Origin: Symbiotaphrina buchneri
Taxonomy: Eukaryota > Ascomycota > Symbiotaphrinales > Symbiotaphrinaceae
NCBI GenBank assembly: GCA_001599915.1
Contig: BCIG01000004.1
Location: forward strand, 124,001-188,000
Reading direction: 5' to 3'
DNA length: 64,000 bases
Below, piece by piece: positions 22,542-32,894 of the stretch (its first letter is position 1; the number at the start of each line of letters is the position of its first letter). A program made the position numbers and the translations under genes. The notes beneath the pieces were generated by a model that saw nothing but the letters and a program-made list of their open reading frames with translations, made no database searches and was not told where the DNA came from.

Positions 22542-25500
22542 ATGCCCGACGCAAGGGTCTCAGATGGGCCGTCGGTCTCAATGTCCTGTAAGTCGTCACC
22601 CACAGCAGCGAGCCACGGTGTCCCTGACATTCTGCAGTCGCAAACAACTTCTGGGGCAAGCACGATGCTGGCGTCGCACCTCTTCTGGAGCGCATGCATA
22701 ATGCCAAAGTAACTTGTGATGAACTCAAAGCATTCTACAATGGTGATTGCTTTCAATGGAGTGTGGGTTGCCCCTTTGCTGACGTTTCCTCAGCCCGTAC
22801 CGCTATTGAGGAGGAATATGCGCGAAAGCTCCTGTCACTCTGTCGCAAGCCGCTGGGTTCGCACGAGGCCGGTACACTCCGAGCTTCCATGGACGTGATG
22901 CGGGGGGAAGTAGAGGCTATGGGGAAGGCACACCAGAATATTGCCGGGCAAATGAAGACCGAGCTCGAGGAGCCATTAGGAGCGTTTGCAGGGGGCATCA
23001 AGGAGAGGAGAAAGATTATACAGACCGGCATTGAGAAGTTGCTAAAGGTCAAGGTCCAGCAGACCCATACCGTCAATAAGGTGAGTCAACTTGGGCCTAC
23101 TGTCAACCTTTCGAGGCTGACGGGCGTAGGCGAGAGATCGATATGAACAGGACTGTCTACGCATCAAAGGGTATCTTGCCCAAGGTCATATGGTCATGGG
23201 CCAGGAGGAGCGGAAGAACAAAGCGAAGCTGGAGAAAACTCAAATCCAATTAGCAAACACAAGCAATGAATACGAAGCAGCGGTAAAGGTCCTTGAGGAG
23301 ACGACCGGACGGTGGAACCGAGAATGGAAAGCGGCTTGTGATGTAAGGCAGAGCATATCTGCACAGCCGCATCTGCTAACATTGCGATTGCAGAAATTCC
23401 AAGACCTGGAAGAAGAAAGGTTAGATTTCTTGAAAGCGAGCCTCTGGAATTTTGCAAACATCGCATCCACGGTGTGTGTTAGCGATGATGCAGTAAGTAG
23501 CTCTCATGGACGGTTTGGTCATGTTCTAACGGCCATGGCCAGTCATGTGAAAAGATCCGCCTGTCCTTGGAGAACTGTGAGGTCGAGAAAGATATAACCA
23601 GTTTCATTCGGGAAAGAGGTACAGGCCAGGAGATACCAGATCCGCCGAAGTATATCAACTTTTGCCGGGGAGACCTGAACGACACCGCTTCCGAAGCTTC
23701 GGAGGATGACAGCTACTCAGTGGCGCAGTTCCAACGTACCATGAACCCTGCCTATAGAAGCTCCTCACCTCAGCCTTCAGCATACCCGGCCCATAACAGT
23801 TCTCAATCAGACTACGCACAACCAACACACCAGCAGGATCCCCTCACCCCGTCAAGCCGCGAGGCAACTCTTACTCCCCAGAAAGCCGCTCAAATCTCGC
23901 AGATCGATTTTGCGAAACAGCCGCCTGCACAGCCAAATTATTCACAGACAGCACAGGGACCCTTCCCTACAGTCCCTCACAACGAGTACCCGATAGAAGG
24001 AATGACAATGTACTGCCGAACAGCTCCAGCATCGGACCGGAGCTCTGCAACCAGTCCAGCAAGGCGACCAAGCCTGGACTCTCAAAGCGAATATTCTCAG
24101 CCCACCTCATTCTCCAGTCAAGAACCACCAAGCGGAAAGCAGTCCCCTGTCAAACAAGCGATGCCTCCCACAATGGTTTCCGCTCCCCTGGAAGACAAAT
24201 TGGTTCAGAAGAAAAAGAGCGGTTTTTTCCAGAGTCACAGCCCCTTCCGTCGTAAGAGCAAGCACGAAAAGGAGAACCGGGAACAGATGGCAGCTGCAGA
24301 AAAGACGCTTACAAGCCGAAGTACATGGGGACCTACCTCCCGCAACGGTCCAGCAAATGATATCAGTCCCACCCGACGGAATTCAGTACTCGGAAGGTCT
24401 TCGCAGGACGTCAATGATCGTGGTCCTAGCCCAGAACCCGTGGATCCCCGCGCGAACTTCCAACTCAACGTGGGAAACAATGTCTTCGATGTTGCTTCAC
24501 CTGACGGCAACCGCAACAAACCCTCACCATCAAAGACCAGTCGCTCTCCCCGGGACGAGGTGGATCCAATTGCAGCAGCTCTGGCAGAATTGAAAGGAGT
24601 AACGAAACAGTCATCCGCCCGAATGTCCGCAGATCGATACCATGGTCTGGCGACTCCTGCCCCTTCAGCCACCCCGAGCAACAGTGGAGCGGCTCCAACA
24701 CCCCTCGGCGATCCAAACTTGATGGGAGCTCAACGTGGTACGCCCCCGCCATCTTACAACGACCCGCCCATGAAGCGCCTTGACGCACCTCAGCCGGCTT
24801 TCACCAGCGCAGCCATGCAGCAAACACGGCAGAAGTACGTCACCCAGGCCCAAAACATGTTTTCGACAAACTCCGCCCCGCTTCCACGGTCCTCGTCCCC
24901 TGCCCCGCCACGCGCGACATCGCCTCGACCAGGTGTGTACGGGGACAATCGTGGAAGGTATCGGTCGTCATCCCCGAACCCCAGCAATGGTCCTGGTTCA
25001 TCACCCGCGGGAGCACCACGTACCTCTCAGTCAGCATCTCCTGTGAAGAGGGATCACAACATCTATGGAAGTTACAACTCGCACTCGCGATATAATTCTT
25101 CCGTAGACCTGCCGCGGGCCGTCTCACCCCAGCCCTTCCGGTCATCTGGAGGCCGGCCTGGAAGCAGCAGCACGAACGGGGGCCAACCGATGCAGTTGCA
25201 GCTGGCGTCTTCCGGAGGAGAGAGCGCGTATGGCGGGCGCCAGCAGCGACCAGTTGACAACCGCAGACCACTGAGCTATTACGGCGGAGAAAGACAGGAC
25301 GACCGGTATGGTGGACAGCAACAGACCCGACCGGGCCCCGTTCAACAGCGCGTTCGGAGCAAGAGCGTGGCAGACAACCGGCAGTTTACTGCAGATGGCA
25401 CACCGATATTGCATTTTGGTGAGTTTTCCCCCTTGAGGCTGTTGACATGCCTCGGTCCTATACTTGACTCAGGAATACTGACCGTCTTCTCGCAGCACGA

Positions 25501-25665
25501 GCCATGTATTCATACACAGCGGCGATACCAGAGGAATTGAGCTTCACAAAGGGGGACACGCTCGCGGTGTTGAGGCATCAAGATGATGGATGGTGGGAGG
25601 CGGAGGTGACGGGGAAGAATAGCCGGCCAGGGCTGGTGCCGAGTAATTATCTGCAGACCTGCTAG
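22542..25665 (+). CDS. F-BAR and SH3 cytokinesis protein (Hof1/Cdc15/Imp2-like)
   Basis: Membrane-binding scaffold of the contractile actomyosin ring and septum. Exons: 22542-22587, 22638-22742, 22794-23080, 23130-23342, 23394-23492, 23543-25418, 25496-25665, giving 931 residues. Residues about 15-265 form the F-BAR domain (SFANNFWGKHDAGVAPLLER, then ARTAIEEEYARKLLSL). A long disordered Ser/Pro/Gln-rich linker has many phosphorylation-type sites and KKKSGFFQSHSPFRRKSK, a basic patch. The last exon encodes an SH3 domain, about 876-931 (RAMYSYTAAIPEELSFTKGD, DDGWWEAEV, GLVPSNYLQ). Five short introns lie in the F-BAR part and one just before the SH3. Whether it is the Hof1/Imp2 or the Cdc15 type cannot be told by eye. 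Confidence 0.88.
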
Positions 25666-26058
25666 ATATGATGGAAAAGCAAAAATGGAACATGAAAGAC
25701 TCTAGCAGGATACATGTGATTATGAAAGAATATGCCCTGGTTGCTGGGTCTGATGATTTGTCCTTTTTGTTCTTTGTCGTGGAAGTTGGGTGAGCAGCTT
25801 GGCCATTTCTGCTTGCATGTTTCCTTCGGTCATGGACGGCCTATCTGTACAGTCACGAGGTATCATGCTCTCAAGCAAATAAGGTAGGGATTTGGGAAGA
25901 ATAAACAACAATTTAAAAATTATTTGTCCACTCGATGCTCCTAGTGATCTTGTCATTTTCTTTATATATACACCAGATTTATCGATGCGTATCCTTCAAG
26001 CCCCCGTAGGAAGGATTCCCGCTCCTGGCTCCCAAAGTAATGTAGTGAGTGGTGTCAT
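25666..26058. other. Convergent intergenic region
   Basis: A 393-bp, AT-rich 3' region shared by the F-BAR gene and the DUF1295 gene. Nothing else is seen. Confidence 0.6.
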
Positions 26059-27214
26059 TTAGAAGCCACTCGAATGGTGGGCATTCAGCACGTTCCTAGC
26101 AACCCGTTCCAAAGCGACGCCGGCAGCCCCGGCCCCTACGACGATCCAGGTCCAGCTATTCTGCAGCTCGTCCACGCCAGGCCAGAAGCTGTTCTTCTTA
26201 GCCTTGTATTCCTGGAACTCATGATACTTGAGCCTGTCCTCGACCTGGTAGCGGGCCTCCTGGCTGGCCTCGTTCTCCTTGTCGCCGCCGACGTAGCGCA
26301 GGAAGAGGTAGTTGGCCAGTGGACCGAGGAAGAACAGCGGCGTGTAGGTGGTCGTGTTGAAGAGCAGAAGCGGGAAGGAGGAGTGGATGAGCGCGTCGCC
26401 GAGGTAGCTGTGTGATGGGAGAGTTAGCGACGATGCTGGGCAAAGGGAAAAGGGGGCAGGGTTGCTTGACGTACTTTGGATGACGAACGATGCTCCACAC
26501 GCCATCTTGCACGATTCCCTCGGCGCCGGCCTTCTTGTGATCCGCCAATTGCTTGTCGGCGAGCACCTCCAGCGCAAAGCCAGCGCTGAAGAGTCCCACG
26601 CCCAATGTCTCGACCCAGCCCCACGAAGCTCCCGTCATGGCCGGCGGAGGCGACCCGCCGGTGGGTTTGAACGCTGCCGTGAAAGGAATCGCAATGATGC
26701 TTTGGAACAGAGCTTCGGGCAGGAACGTGGTGAAGAGGGCCTTGTTCCAGAAGCCCTGCTCTTCCTTGACCTCGGCGTACCGTGGGTCATCCTTGCCCCT
26801 CTCCAACGACCGTCTCGCGATGCGGTAGAACAGGCGCAATCCCCATGCGGTCACGCCGCCGAGGAGCAGTTGCTCGTTCCACGGCATGAACCGCCACGCA
26901 TCTTGCACCGTGATGTTCTCGTATACGACTCGTCTGCCGATGGCGCACCACCATGCATTGGCGACTTGGCCCGCTGGCCAGAGCCAGTCCTTGGACTCTA
27001 GGCGGTTGGTGGCTCGTCCGGCGGCCCAGGCGGCGACCGATAGGCCGGAATGGAGGATGAGGGACGAGCCGAGCGGTTCGAGGATGTAATTGACGTTCAG
27101 GGGGTGGATTGCTCGGTGGATGGTCGTGCTGGGTGAGGGAGCTTTCTGTGCGCTCTCGGCGATGTCGAAGCTCAGGAAGTCCCCTGAGCCGGTCAGGGTC
27201 GCTGGGCGCGCCAT
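26059..27214 (-). CDS. DUF1295 / steroid-reductase-like integral membrane protein
   Basis: Multi-pass membrane protein with the fold of steroid 5-alpha reductases and isoprenylcysteine methyltransferases; the substrate is unknown. Exons on the minus strand: 27214-26475 and 26407-26059, giving 362 residues. At least five hydrophobic segments are visible (for example SSLILHSGLSVAAWAAG, LLLGGVTAWGLRLFY, TLGVGLFSAGFALEVLA and the last near GAGAAGVALE). The signature RHPNYLGD is at about 244-251 and is completed across the splice junction; in this fold it lies in the NADPH-binding part. KYHEFQEYKAKKNSFWPG follows, as in the DUF1295 family. It is divergent with the Gre2-like reductase gene. Confidence 0.85.
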
Positions 27215-28154
27215 GATGTGGAAAGCCGACAGAAATTAATAATTAAAGACTTTCTTCAAGCTACCTTAAAGCTCTGTATGCAATTTATCTCATCCTGCGT
27301 TAGATACAGGAGGCTTGATTGTCCAGTAGAAGCACTGGAACGTTGTTGGTTGTGGGGTAAGGTACTCTGTAGCTACGAGTAAGCTGACGGGAAGGTTATG
27401 TCATTGCGGGAACTATGGGATAAATCGGTAGCCAATCAGATGAGATCTACCAGGTATGATTACAAGTGAAACATGGATGTCCGTGTCGAAACGATCCAGC
27501 GATGAAGAAACCAGTGAGATGCTCCTTCACATCTTCAGCCAGCTAAAGAGGAATAGAACTGATCTGCTTCGGATGAATTGTGCGTCCGATCGAGCTTTGT
27601 CTGTCGGTGATAGATCGAAAATCAATTGGTGATTTATCATCTCATTTCAGCCCTATGGCATCTCGCATCTGCCACTACTGGCGGAGATTTCCCGGGTTCT
27701 CTGTATCGCCGCCACTAGCGCGTTCCATTTCTTTTCGCCGCCTTCAGCGACTGCCGAGGCTAAAATTACTACATGAAACCGTCATTAACGTCACTAAATC
27801 CTAAAGCCGCAACGGCGATACGAATGTAACATTAGCATGCCATCTTTCTCCTTGAAGATATCCACTTTTTTCTTATGTTCCCGCTCTTTGACCACTTGAA
27901 TTATTCATCAACTTCCTCCTATTTGCGGAGGAAAGATGCTTCTCCGGGGCAACAAGGCTTCCAGTGCGTTCTGCTGGTCCCACGGTAACGTCATGGATTT
28001 CTTCAGGAGTGCTTGGTATATAAAATGGTCCCTTCCACCCCCATAGAACCGTTTCGTAGACAGCACCTTTCGAGATACCCAGGACAGAACAAGTAACCTT
28101 CACTATCTTCTGCAATCGCACTCTCACTCCTGAGTCGCCATCACAATCTTCGCA
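27215..28154. promoter_or_regulatory. Divergent promoter between the DUF1295 gene and the reductase gene
   Basis: A 940-bp region without a supported gene. A clear TATA element, TATATAAAA, sits at 28017-28025, about 130 bp before the reductase ATG. A TATA promoter fits inducible expression of a stress or detoxification reductase (inference). Confidence 0.65.
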
Positions 28155-29225
28155 ATGGAAACAGTCAAGAACGTCGCTCAACAGGCCGTCAACGCCCTGA
28201 CGGGCACTGGCAAGACTGTCCTGGTGACAGGCGCCAATGGCTTCGTCGCTGCCCACGTGCTGAACTCCTTCCTTGAGAAGGGATACCACGTCCGGGGCAC
28301 CGTGCGTTCCGAAGAGAGCGCACAACGGGTGCGGCAGACGCACGCAAAATACAACGACCAGCTCTCCTTCGTCATCGTCAAGGACATCACCCAACCAGGA
28401 GCTTTTGACGAAGCCGTCAAGGATGTCGATGGCGTCATCCACACCGCATCACCCTTCGTCCTGAACGTCGAGGAAAACGAGCGCGACCTCCTGGAGCCCG
28501 CCATCAAGGGTACCACCGGCATCCTGGAGTCGATTCAAAAGCACAACCCCAAGGTCAAGCGCGTCGTCATCACTTCTTCCTTCGCCGCCATTCTCAACCT
28601 CGACAAGGGCCTATGGCCTGAACACACCTACACCGAAGCCGACTGGAACCCCGTCACCTACGACGCCGCAAAGGCCGGTCCCGGCCCCGTCGCCTACTGC
28701 GCCAGCAAGACCTTCGCCGAGCGCGCCGCCTTCGAGTTCGTGGAGAAGCACAAGCCCAACTTCACCGTCAGCACCATCTGCCCACCCATGGTGTACGGGC
28801 CGAACGCGCACTACGTCAGCTCGCTCGACAAGCTCAACACGTCGTCGGCCGAGATCTGGGGCCTGATCAACGGCTCCAAGAGCGAGGTGCCCGAGACGCA
28901 GTTCTTCGCCTTCGTCGACGTGCGCGACGTCGGCGAGGCCCACCGCCGCGCCTTCGAGTCCGCCCACGCCGCCCAGCAGCGCTACTTCTGCACCGCTGGC
29001 AACTTCACATACCAGCAGATGTGCGACATCCTGCGCGCTGAGCTGCCGCAGCTGCAGTCCCGCGTCCCCAAGGGCAACCCCGGCGAGCCCATCCTGAACG
29101 TCTATAAGGTCGACAACTCTAAGGCGAGGAAGGAGCTGGGTATCGAGTTCCGCTCGCTGAAGGAGTGCGTTGTCGATACGGCCAAGAACTTGTTGGAGCT
29201 GGAGAAGAAGCTCGGATCGGCGTAG
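28155..29225 (+). CDS. Extended short-chain dehydrogenase/reductase, Gre2-like
   Basis: NADPH-dependent ketone/aldehyde reductase of the Gre2/cinnamoyl-CoA reductase/dihydroflavonol reductase group; probably cytosolic. It is intronless, 356 residues. The Rossmann motif TGANGFVA is at about 24-31, VKDVDGVIHTASPF follows the fourth strand, the catalytic Ser sits in VITSSFAAIL, and Tyr-x3-Lys is YCASK at about 181-185. After it come ICPPMVYGP and FVDVRDVGEAH, standard for the family. Third-codon positions are strongly C/G biased compared with the neighbours, as in highly expressed fungal genes. Likely substrates are methylglyoxal or other carbonyls; this cannot be settled by eye. Confidence 0.88.
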   Translation: METVKNVAQQAVNALTGTGKTVLVTGANGFVAAHVLNSFLEKGYHVRGTVRSEESAQRVRQTHAKYNDQLSFVIVKDITQPGAFDEAVKDVDGVIHTASPFVLNVEENERDLLEPAIKGTTGILESIQKHNPKVKRVVITSSFAAILNLDKGLWPEHTYTEADWNPVTYDAAKAGPGPVAYCASKTFAERAAFEFVEKHKPNFTVSTICPPMVYGPNAHYVSSLDKLNTSSAEIWGLINGSKSEVPETQFFAFVDVRDVGEAHRRAFESAHAAQQRYFCTAGNFTYQQMCDILRAELPQLQSRVPKGNPGEPILNVYKVDNSKARKELGIEFRSLKECVVDTAKNLLELEKKLGSA

Positions 29226-29853
29226 TGTGCTAATAATAAGATATGCGTGGAGTTTGCTTCGTCGTTGTTGTCTTTTGCTGCTGTCTTTAGAGCGGGGCCA
29301 TTATGGGATGGATGGATGATAGAAAAAGCAAAAGGGATATGGTTCATAGATATGCATTAATGGGTAATCAATCATGAATGACCAGAACTTTCAAGTTTGC
29401 AGCACCAATTGAGGAAACTGCTTGCTTGCCTTTCATGCATCTTGAGACCAATGATTATAGAATTAAGCAAATGAATGCCAGCTAATATAGAACCCCTGAA
29501 GCAGCAAACATCCACCAATAGAAACCCTCTAAAAGCCAGCGCAATCTAACCTTTGCATTCATTCACCCTGTGGCCACCAAACCCCCCTGACGCCGGAAAA
29601 GCTAAGCTACCCCGATGCCCACCTTCCCCGCACGCGCGTGAATCATGCCGCTTGCCTTTCCTGGTATGTGCGTAGTGGCTGGGACCGCCCCAAACATGCT
29701 GCGCAGCGTGACTCCGCTGCAGCATGTAGCGATGTATGACGTAGCCCCCTGACCCCCTTAGTATACTTATATCTTGTCAAAAAAGGGGCTGCAAGGCAGA
29801 GTAAAACCCACCCAGCGCACCGAGCACCAGTATCACTCTCAGCTCCCTCCGCT
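29226..29853. other. Intergenic region
   Basis: This 628-bp region holds the 3' sides of the reductase gene and the following minus-strand gene. It is partly AT-rich (29340-29560) and carries no supported gene. Confidence 0.55.
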
Positions 29854-30249
29854 CTAGCCACAAGTCCCGCAGCGCAGACACTTAAACCCGTCCGCATGCT
29901 CCAGCTCTTTAATCTTCGCGTCCACACAGAAAAAGTCCGTGGCGTTATTCACGCCCCACTTCGGGTGCAGCAGCTGGACCAGCGGCGGTGTTGCCGGGAG
30001 CGCAGCAGGCGCGGTGAGCGGGTCGGGAGGCAGCGGAACGTCCGGGTCGAGAAGTCCGTCCAGGCTGCCGGCATCGAATGCCCCGTCGGAGGTGCCCTTG
30101 GAGGACGTGTTGCTGTCTGTCTTTTGAAGCTGGTTTGGATCGCTTGCGCGAGCTGCTGGAGCGGCGGCGAGGCGGATGCGCGGACAGCACATGAAGACGT
30201 GGTAGTTGATGTGCCCGCAGGCGTTGGTGACTTGTTGCACTTGACACAT
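29854..30249 (-). CDS. Small Cys/His-containing protein of unknown function
   Basis: A single frame of 131 residues with a good ATG. The N-terminus MCQVQQVTNACGHINYH followed by VFMCCPRIR, and the C-terminus with FFCVD and FKCLRCGTCG, give paired Cys/His groups at both ends of a Pro/Ala/Ser-rich middle. That pattern suggests one metal site built from both ends. I do not recognise the family by name, though small filamentous-fungal proteins with an N-terminal CxV...CGH and C-terminal CxxCxxC are common. No signal peptide or membrane segment is visible. Coding status is likely but not certain. Confidence 0.6.
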   Translation of the reverse strand: MCQVQQVTNACGHINYHVFMCCPRIRLAAAPAARASDPNQLQKTDSNTSSKGTSDGAFDAGSLDGLLDPDVPLPPDPLTAPAALPATPPLVQLLHPKWGVNNATDFFCVDAKIKELEHADGFKCLRCGTCG

Positions 30250-30741
30250 TGTGGAGGCGTGGCGAAGGTTGCCGTTGGTGCAGGCAGATGTAGCTTGAGT
30301 TCCAGCTTTAGAAACCTTGCCAAACGATGTTGCTGGCCTCTAGGAAAGTATGTATAGTAGCCGATGTGCAGATTTGATGTTATGGAGGCTTGTGAAAGCA
30401 GTAGTGAGAGATTCGTCGCAACATTGGTGGATGAAAAAAAAAAAGCGCAAGCCACGGACGTGACGTTGTACTTATAATCGTGATCCCTCCATTCGGTTTG
30501 ATATATCGTCGATGGTGAATGCGAATGTTGTCCAAGACTAGAATTGCCGCTATGGGAAGCTGTGACTGACTCCAGTGAACGTCACGGGGCAGCAAAAGTC
30601 CCGCAAATAAGATAGATCATCCATCGGGCCAGCCAAGGGAGACGCTCAGTTGCCATCATGCTTTCCATAAGATGCACGCAAACCGCGTGGGCTTTTGGAA
30701 GTCACAATCGACCAAGAGCAGTAGGAAAGAGTCAACAGTCA
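30250..30741. other. Intergenic region with an A-run
   Basis: Both flanking genes point left. The region contains a homopolymer of about 11 A near 30434-30444 and no supported gene. Confidence 0.55.
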
Positions 30742-32066
30742 TCACCCAAACTGTTGCTTAGCAAGCGCTTTCAGCATCGCTATGGTCCTTTCCTCCTTTG
30801 CTCGGTGCTCTTGCATGCGCTCCTCCCGTTCTGCAGCTCTAGCCTAGACCAGCAGCGCATGATTAGCCACTATCATAAACAACGTAGATGGAAGGCATGG
30901 CATACCCTCAGGAACTCCTCTTTCCTCAGGGCTCTTTCGTCCTTCTTCTTTTCCATCTCCTTCTTTCTGGCCTTGTAACTGTCGAGGCTGTCGCCACCGC
31001 CCATTAACTCAGCTTCGCCCACTTCAGCGATGGCTCCTGGTGATTTGTCCCTAAAAGACCGCATCTTCTCATTCACTTCCTTCTTTTTCTCTAATTGTCG
31101 CTCTCGTGTGCCAGCTTCTGCTCGCGGTATCAGCTCATCCATCCGTTCCTTCTCTTCCTTCCGGGCCAATTTCCTTGCGAAGCGAGCGTCTTCCCGGGCA
31201 GCAGCTTCTTCCTCGAGTCATTTCTGACAAAAAGTCAGTGAAGTCCAGAGGACCACAGGTACAGCTGCCAGAGACTTACCAGCCCTGACCTGGAGGTCTT
31301 GTAGACTTGGCACCGCCGGACCTGCTCTTTGCCCAGCGTGGATCTGCTGTGGTAGTGGAGGACCCACAATGTCCTCGTCACTATCATCAACATCTCGATT
31401 GCTCTCGCCGAGGGGTGGGGTCTTCAAGCGCGAGTGGCCAGCATCCGCCTGTTCGGGCTCTCGTTCATCCACTGCGACAGATATCACGGCCTTTCGTTTT
31501 GTCTCTGGATCATACCACCCTTCAGCGAGTTCTCCACGATTCCTGGAATGTCAGCATTGAGTCAAGCAGCCTGGATGCGGATTATCTCACCATTTATGGA
31601 CGAAAGCTTTGAATCTTCCTTTAGCCTCCTCTGCGGGTAGATCATCGAGGTAGAGCTGTTTCTGAATATCGAGATATGTAGCAAACATGGCTCTATATTC
31701 TGCAAAATCGTGCTTAGACAGCTTTCGGGCATTATACGGTAGACTCTCCGGTTCCAAGGTAGCGGATCGTTTGCGCTTGTGACGGCTGGAATTTGGAGAT
31801 CGAGATCGGCGCCGGTGCCTCGAATGGTCCGGACCAGATGGAGAGTGAGAGGGCGCTTTTGCATGGCGATGAGCGTGGTTGTGATGTGAATGCCTTGATC
31901 TGCTCCGCTGACGGTGATGTCGTCGACTGCCCCGGTCTGGAGACATTTCACGCTCCATTCTGTTACCACTCAATTTCGTGGAAACGAGTTGGAGGCATGT
32001 GAAGCATCGATCGTATCGTCGTCTACGAACGGAGCAGAGGGGATTGTGAAGCTTCTCGTAGCTCAT
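30742..32066 (-). CDS. RS/His-rich nuclear protein, putative splicing-associated factor
   Basis: Exons on the minus strand: 32066-31591, 31542-31280, 31207-30906, 30843-30742, giving 380 residues. The N-terminus is a basic RS/RH-rich domain (residues about 40-95: HHRQRSRSRHSHHNHAHRH and on). A conserved core follows: SKHDFAEYRAMFATYLDIQK, then KGRFKAFVHKWNRGELAEGW with YDP. The C-terminal half is charged coiled coil with LIPRAEAGTRERQLEKKKEV and ends LKALAKQQFG. The composition and core resemble conserved fungal and animal proteins linked to splicing; no helicase motifs are present. The exon 3 acceptor is uncertain: the first AG (31229) gives a wrong frame, and the AAG at 31208 restores it. 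The start could instead be the Met at 31958 (MEREMSPDRG). Confidence 0.7.
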
Positions 32067-32894
32067 ACCGAGCTAGCGTGCCAGGTTCGGGAGATGCCGT
32101 TGGATTTCTTCCGAGCCATGCTACCCGGGTACGTACCTTACCTTACCTTAACCTGACCTGCAACGGTCCTTCTGCTTTTGCTTGCGCTGCAGCTCCGTAA
32201 GGTCCATTCAATGCCTACAATACATGTCTCATTTACGGTCAATGATCACAATTATTCAACTTCAGGAGGCAACTGTGAGAGGAAGAGCGATCTTCCGTAC
32301 CTTACTCAGTCCGATCCGATCTTGAATCCGAATTAAATTACCGAGCACCCGTGGGGAAATTTTACCGATGCCTGGTTATGACGTAGCGGATCCCCACAAA
32401 CAACCAGCACAAGCGGATGCGACAACCGCAGGGGGTTAGGACTACGAATATGAGTGGACCGGGGGTTCTTCCCTCGTGGCAGCCAAGCATCTCAATAAGC
32501 ATTGCGGCTTCGTGCCAGAGGGGCGCCGTTGAAGCCATGGCGCCACTGACGACCCTTGCCAGTTCCGAAAGTCTGGAGACTCCACATGAGAAAGTCATGC
32601 GAGCACCACAACCCGCGAATGAGCTCCGCTTCCCACCCATCTCCACCCGCCATGTGGACCGATCTTCCCCTTTTTGAGCAGAGTCCCCGTGGATCGTCTA
32701 ATTTCTATTGTCGATCAAACAAATAAACCAACCACAGACCTTCATGTTGTAGGAATAGCAGGAAATTGGCCCGTATGGGCGGGGCGGCTCGCAATATAAA
32801 GAGATGGACAGAACTCCTGCTGAATCTCGGAACTCACCCCTTTACACGAGCCCATACACTCTCTGAAGTGTACGATATCTCAGACAAGATCAAA
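32067..32894. promoter_or_regulatory. Divergent promoter with TATA box for the sugar transporter
   Basis: An 828-bp region. A TATAAA at 32795-32800 lies 95 bp before the transporter ATG. GCGGGG at 32779-32784, next to GGGGCGG, fits the SYGGRG core bound by the carbon-catabolite repressor CreA/Mig1, plausible for a sugar transporter but a weak motif. A short ACCTT repeat (CCTTACCTTACCTT) is at 32138-32151. Confidence 0.5.
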
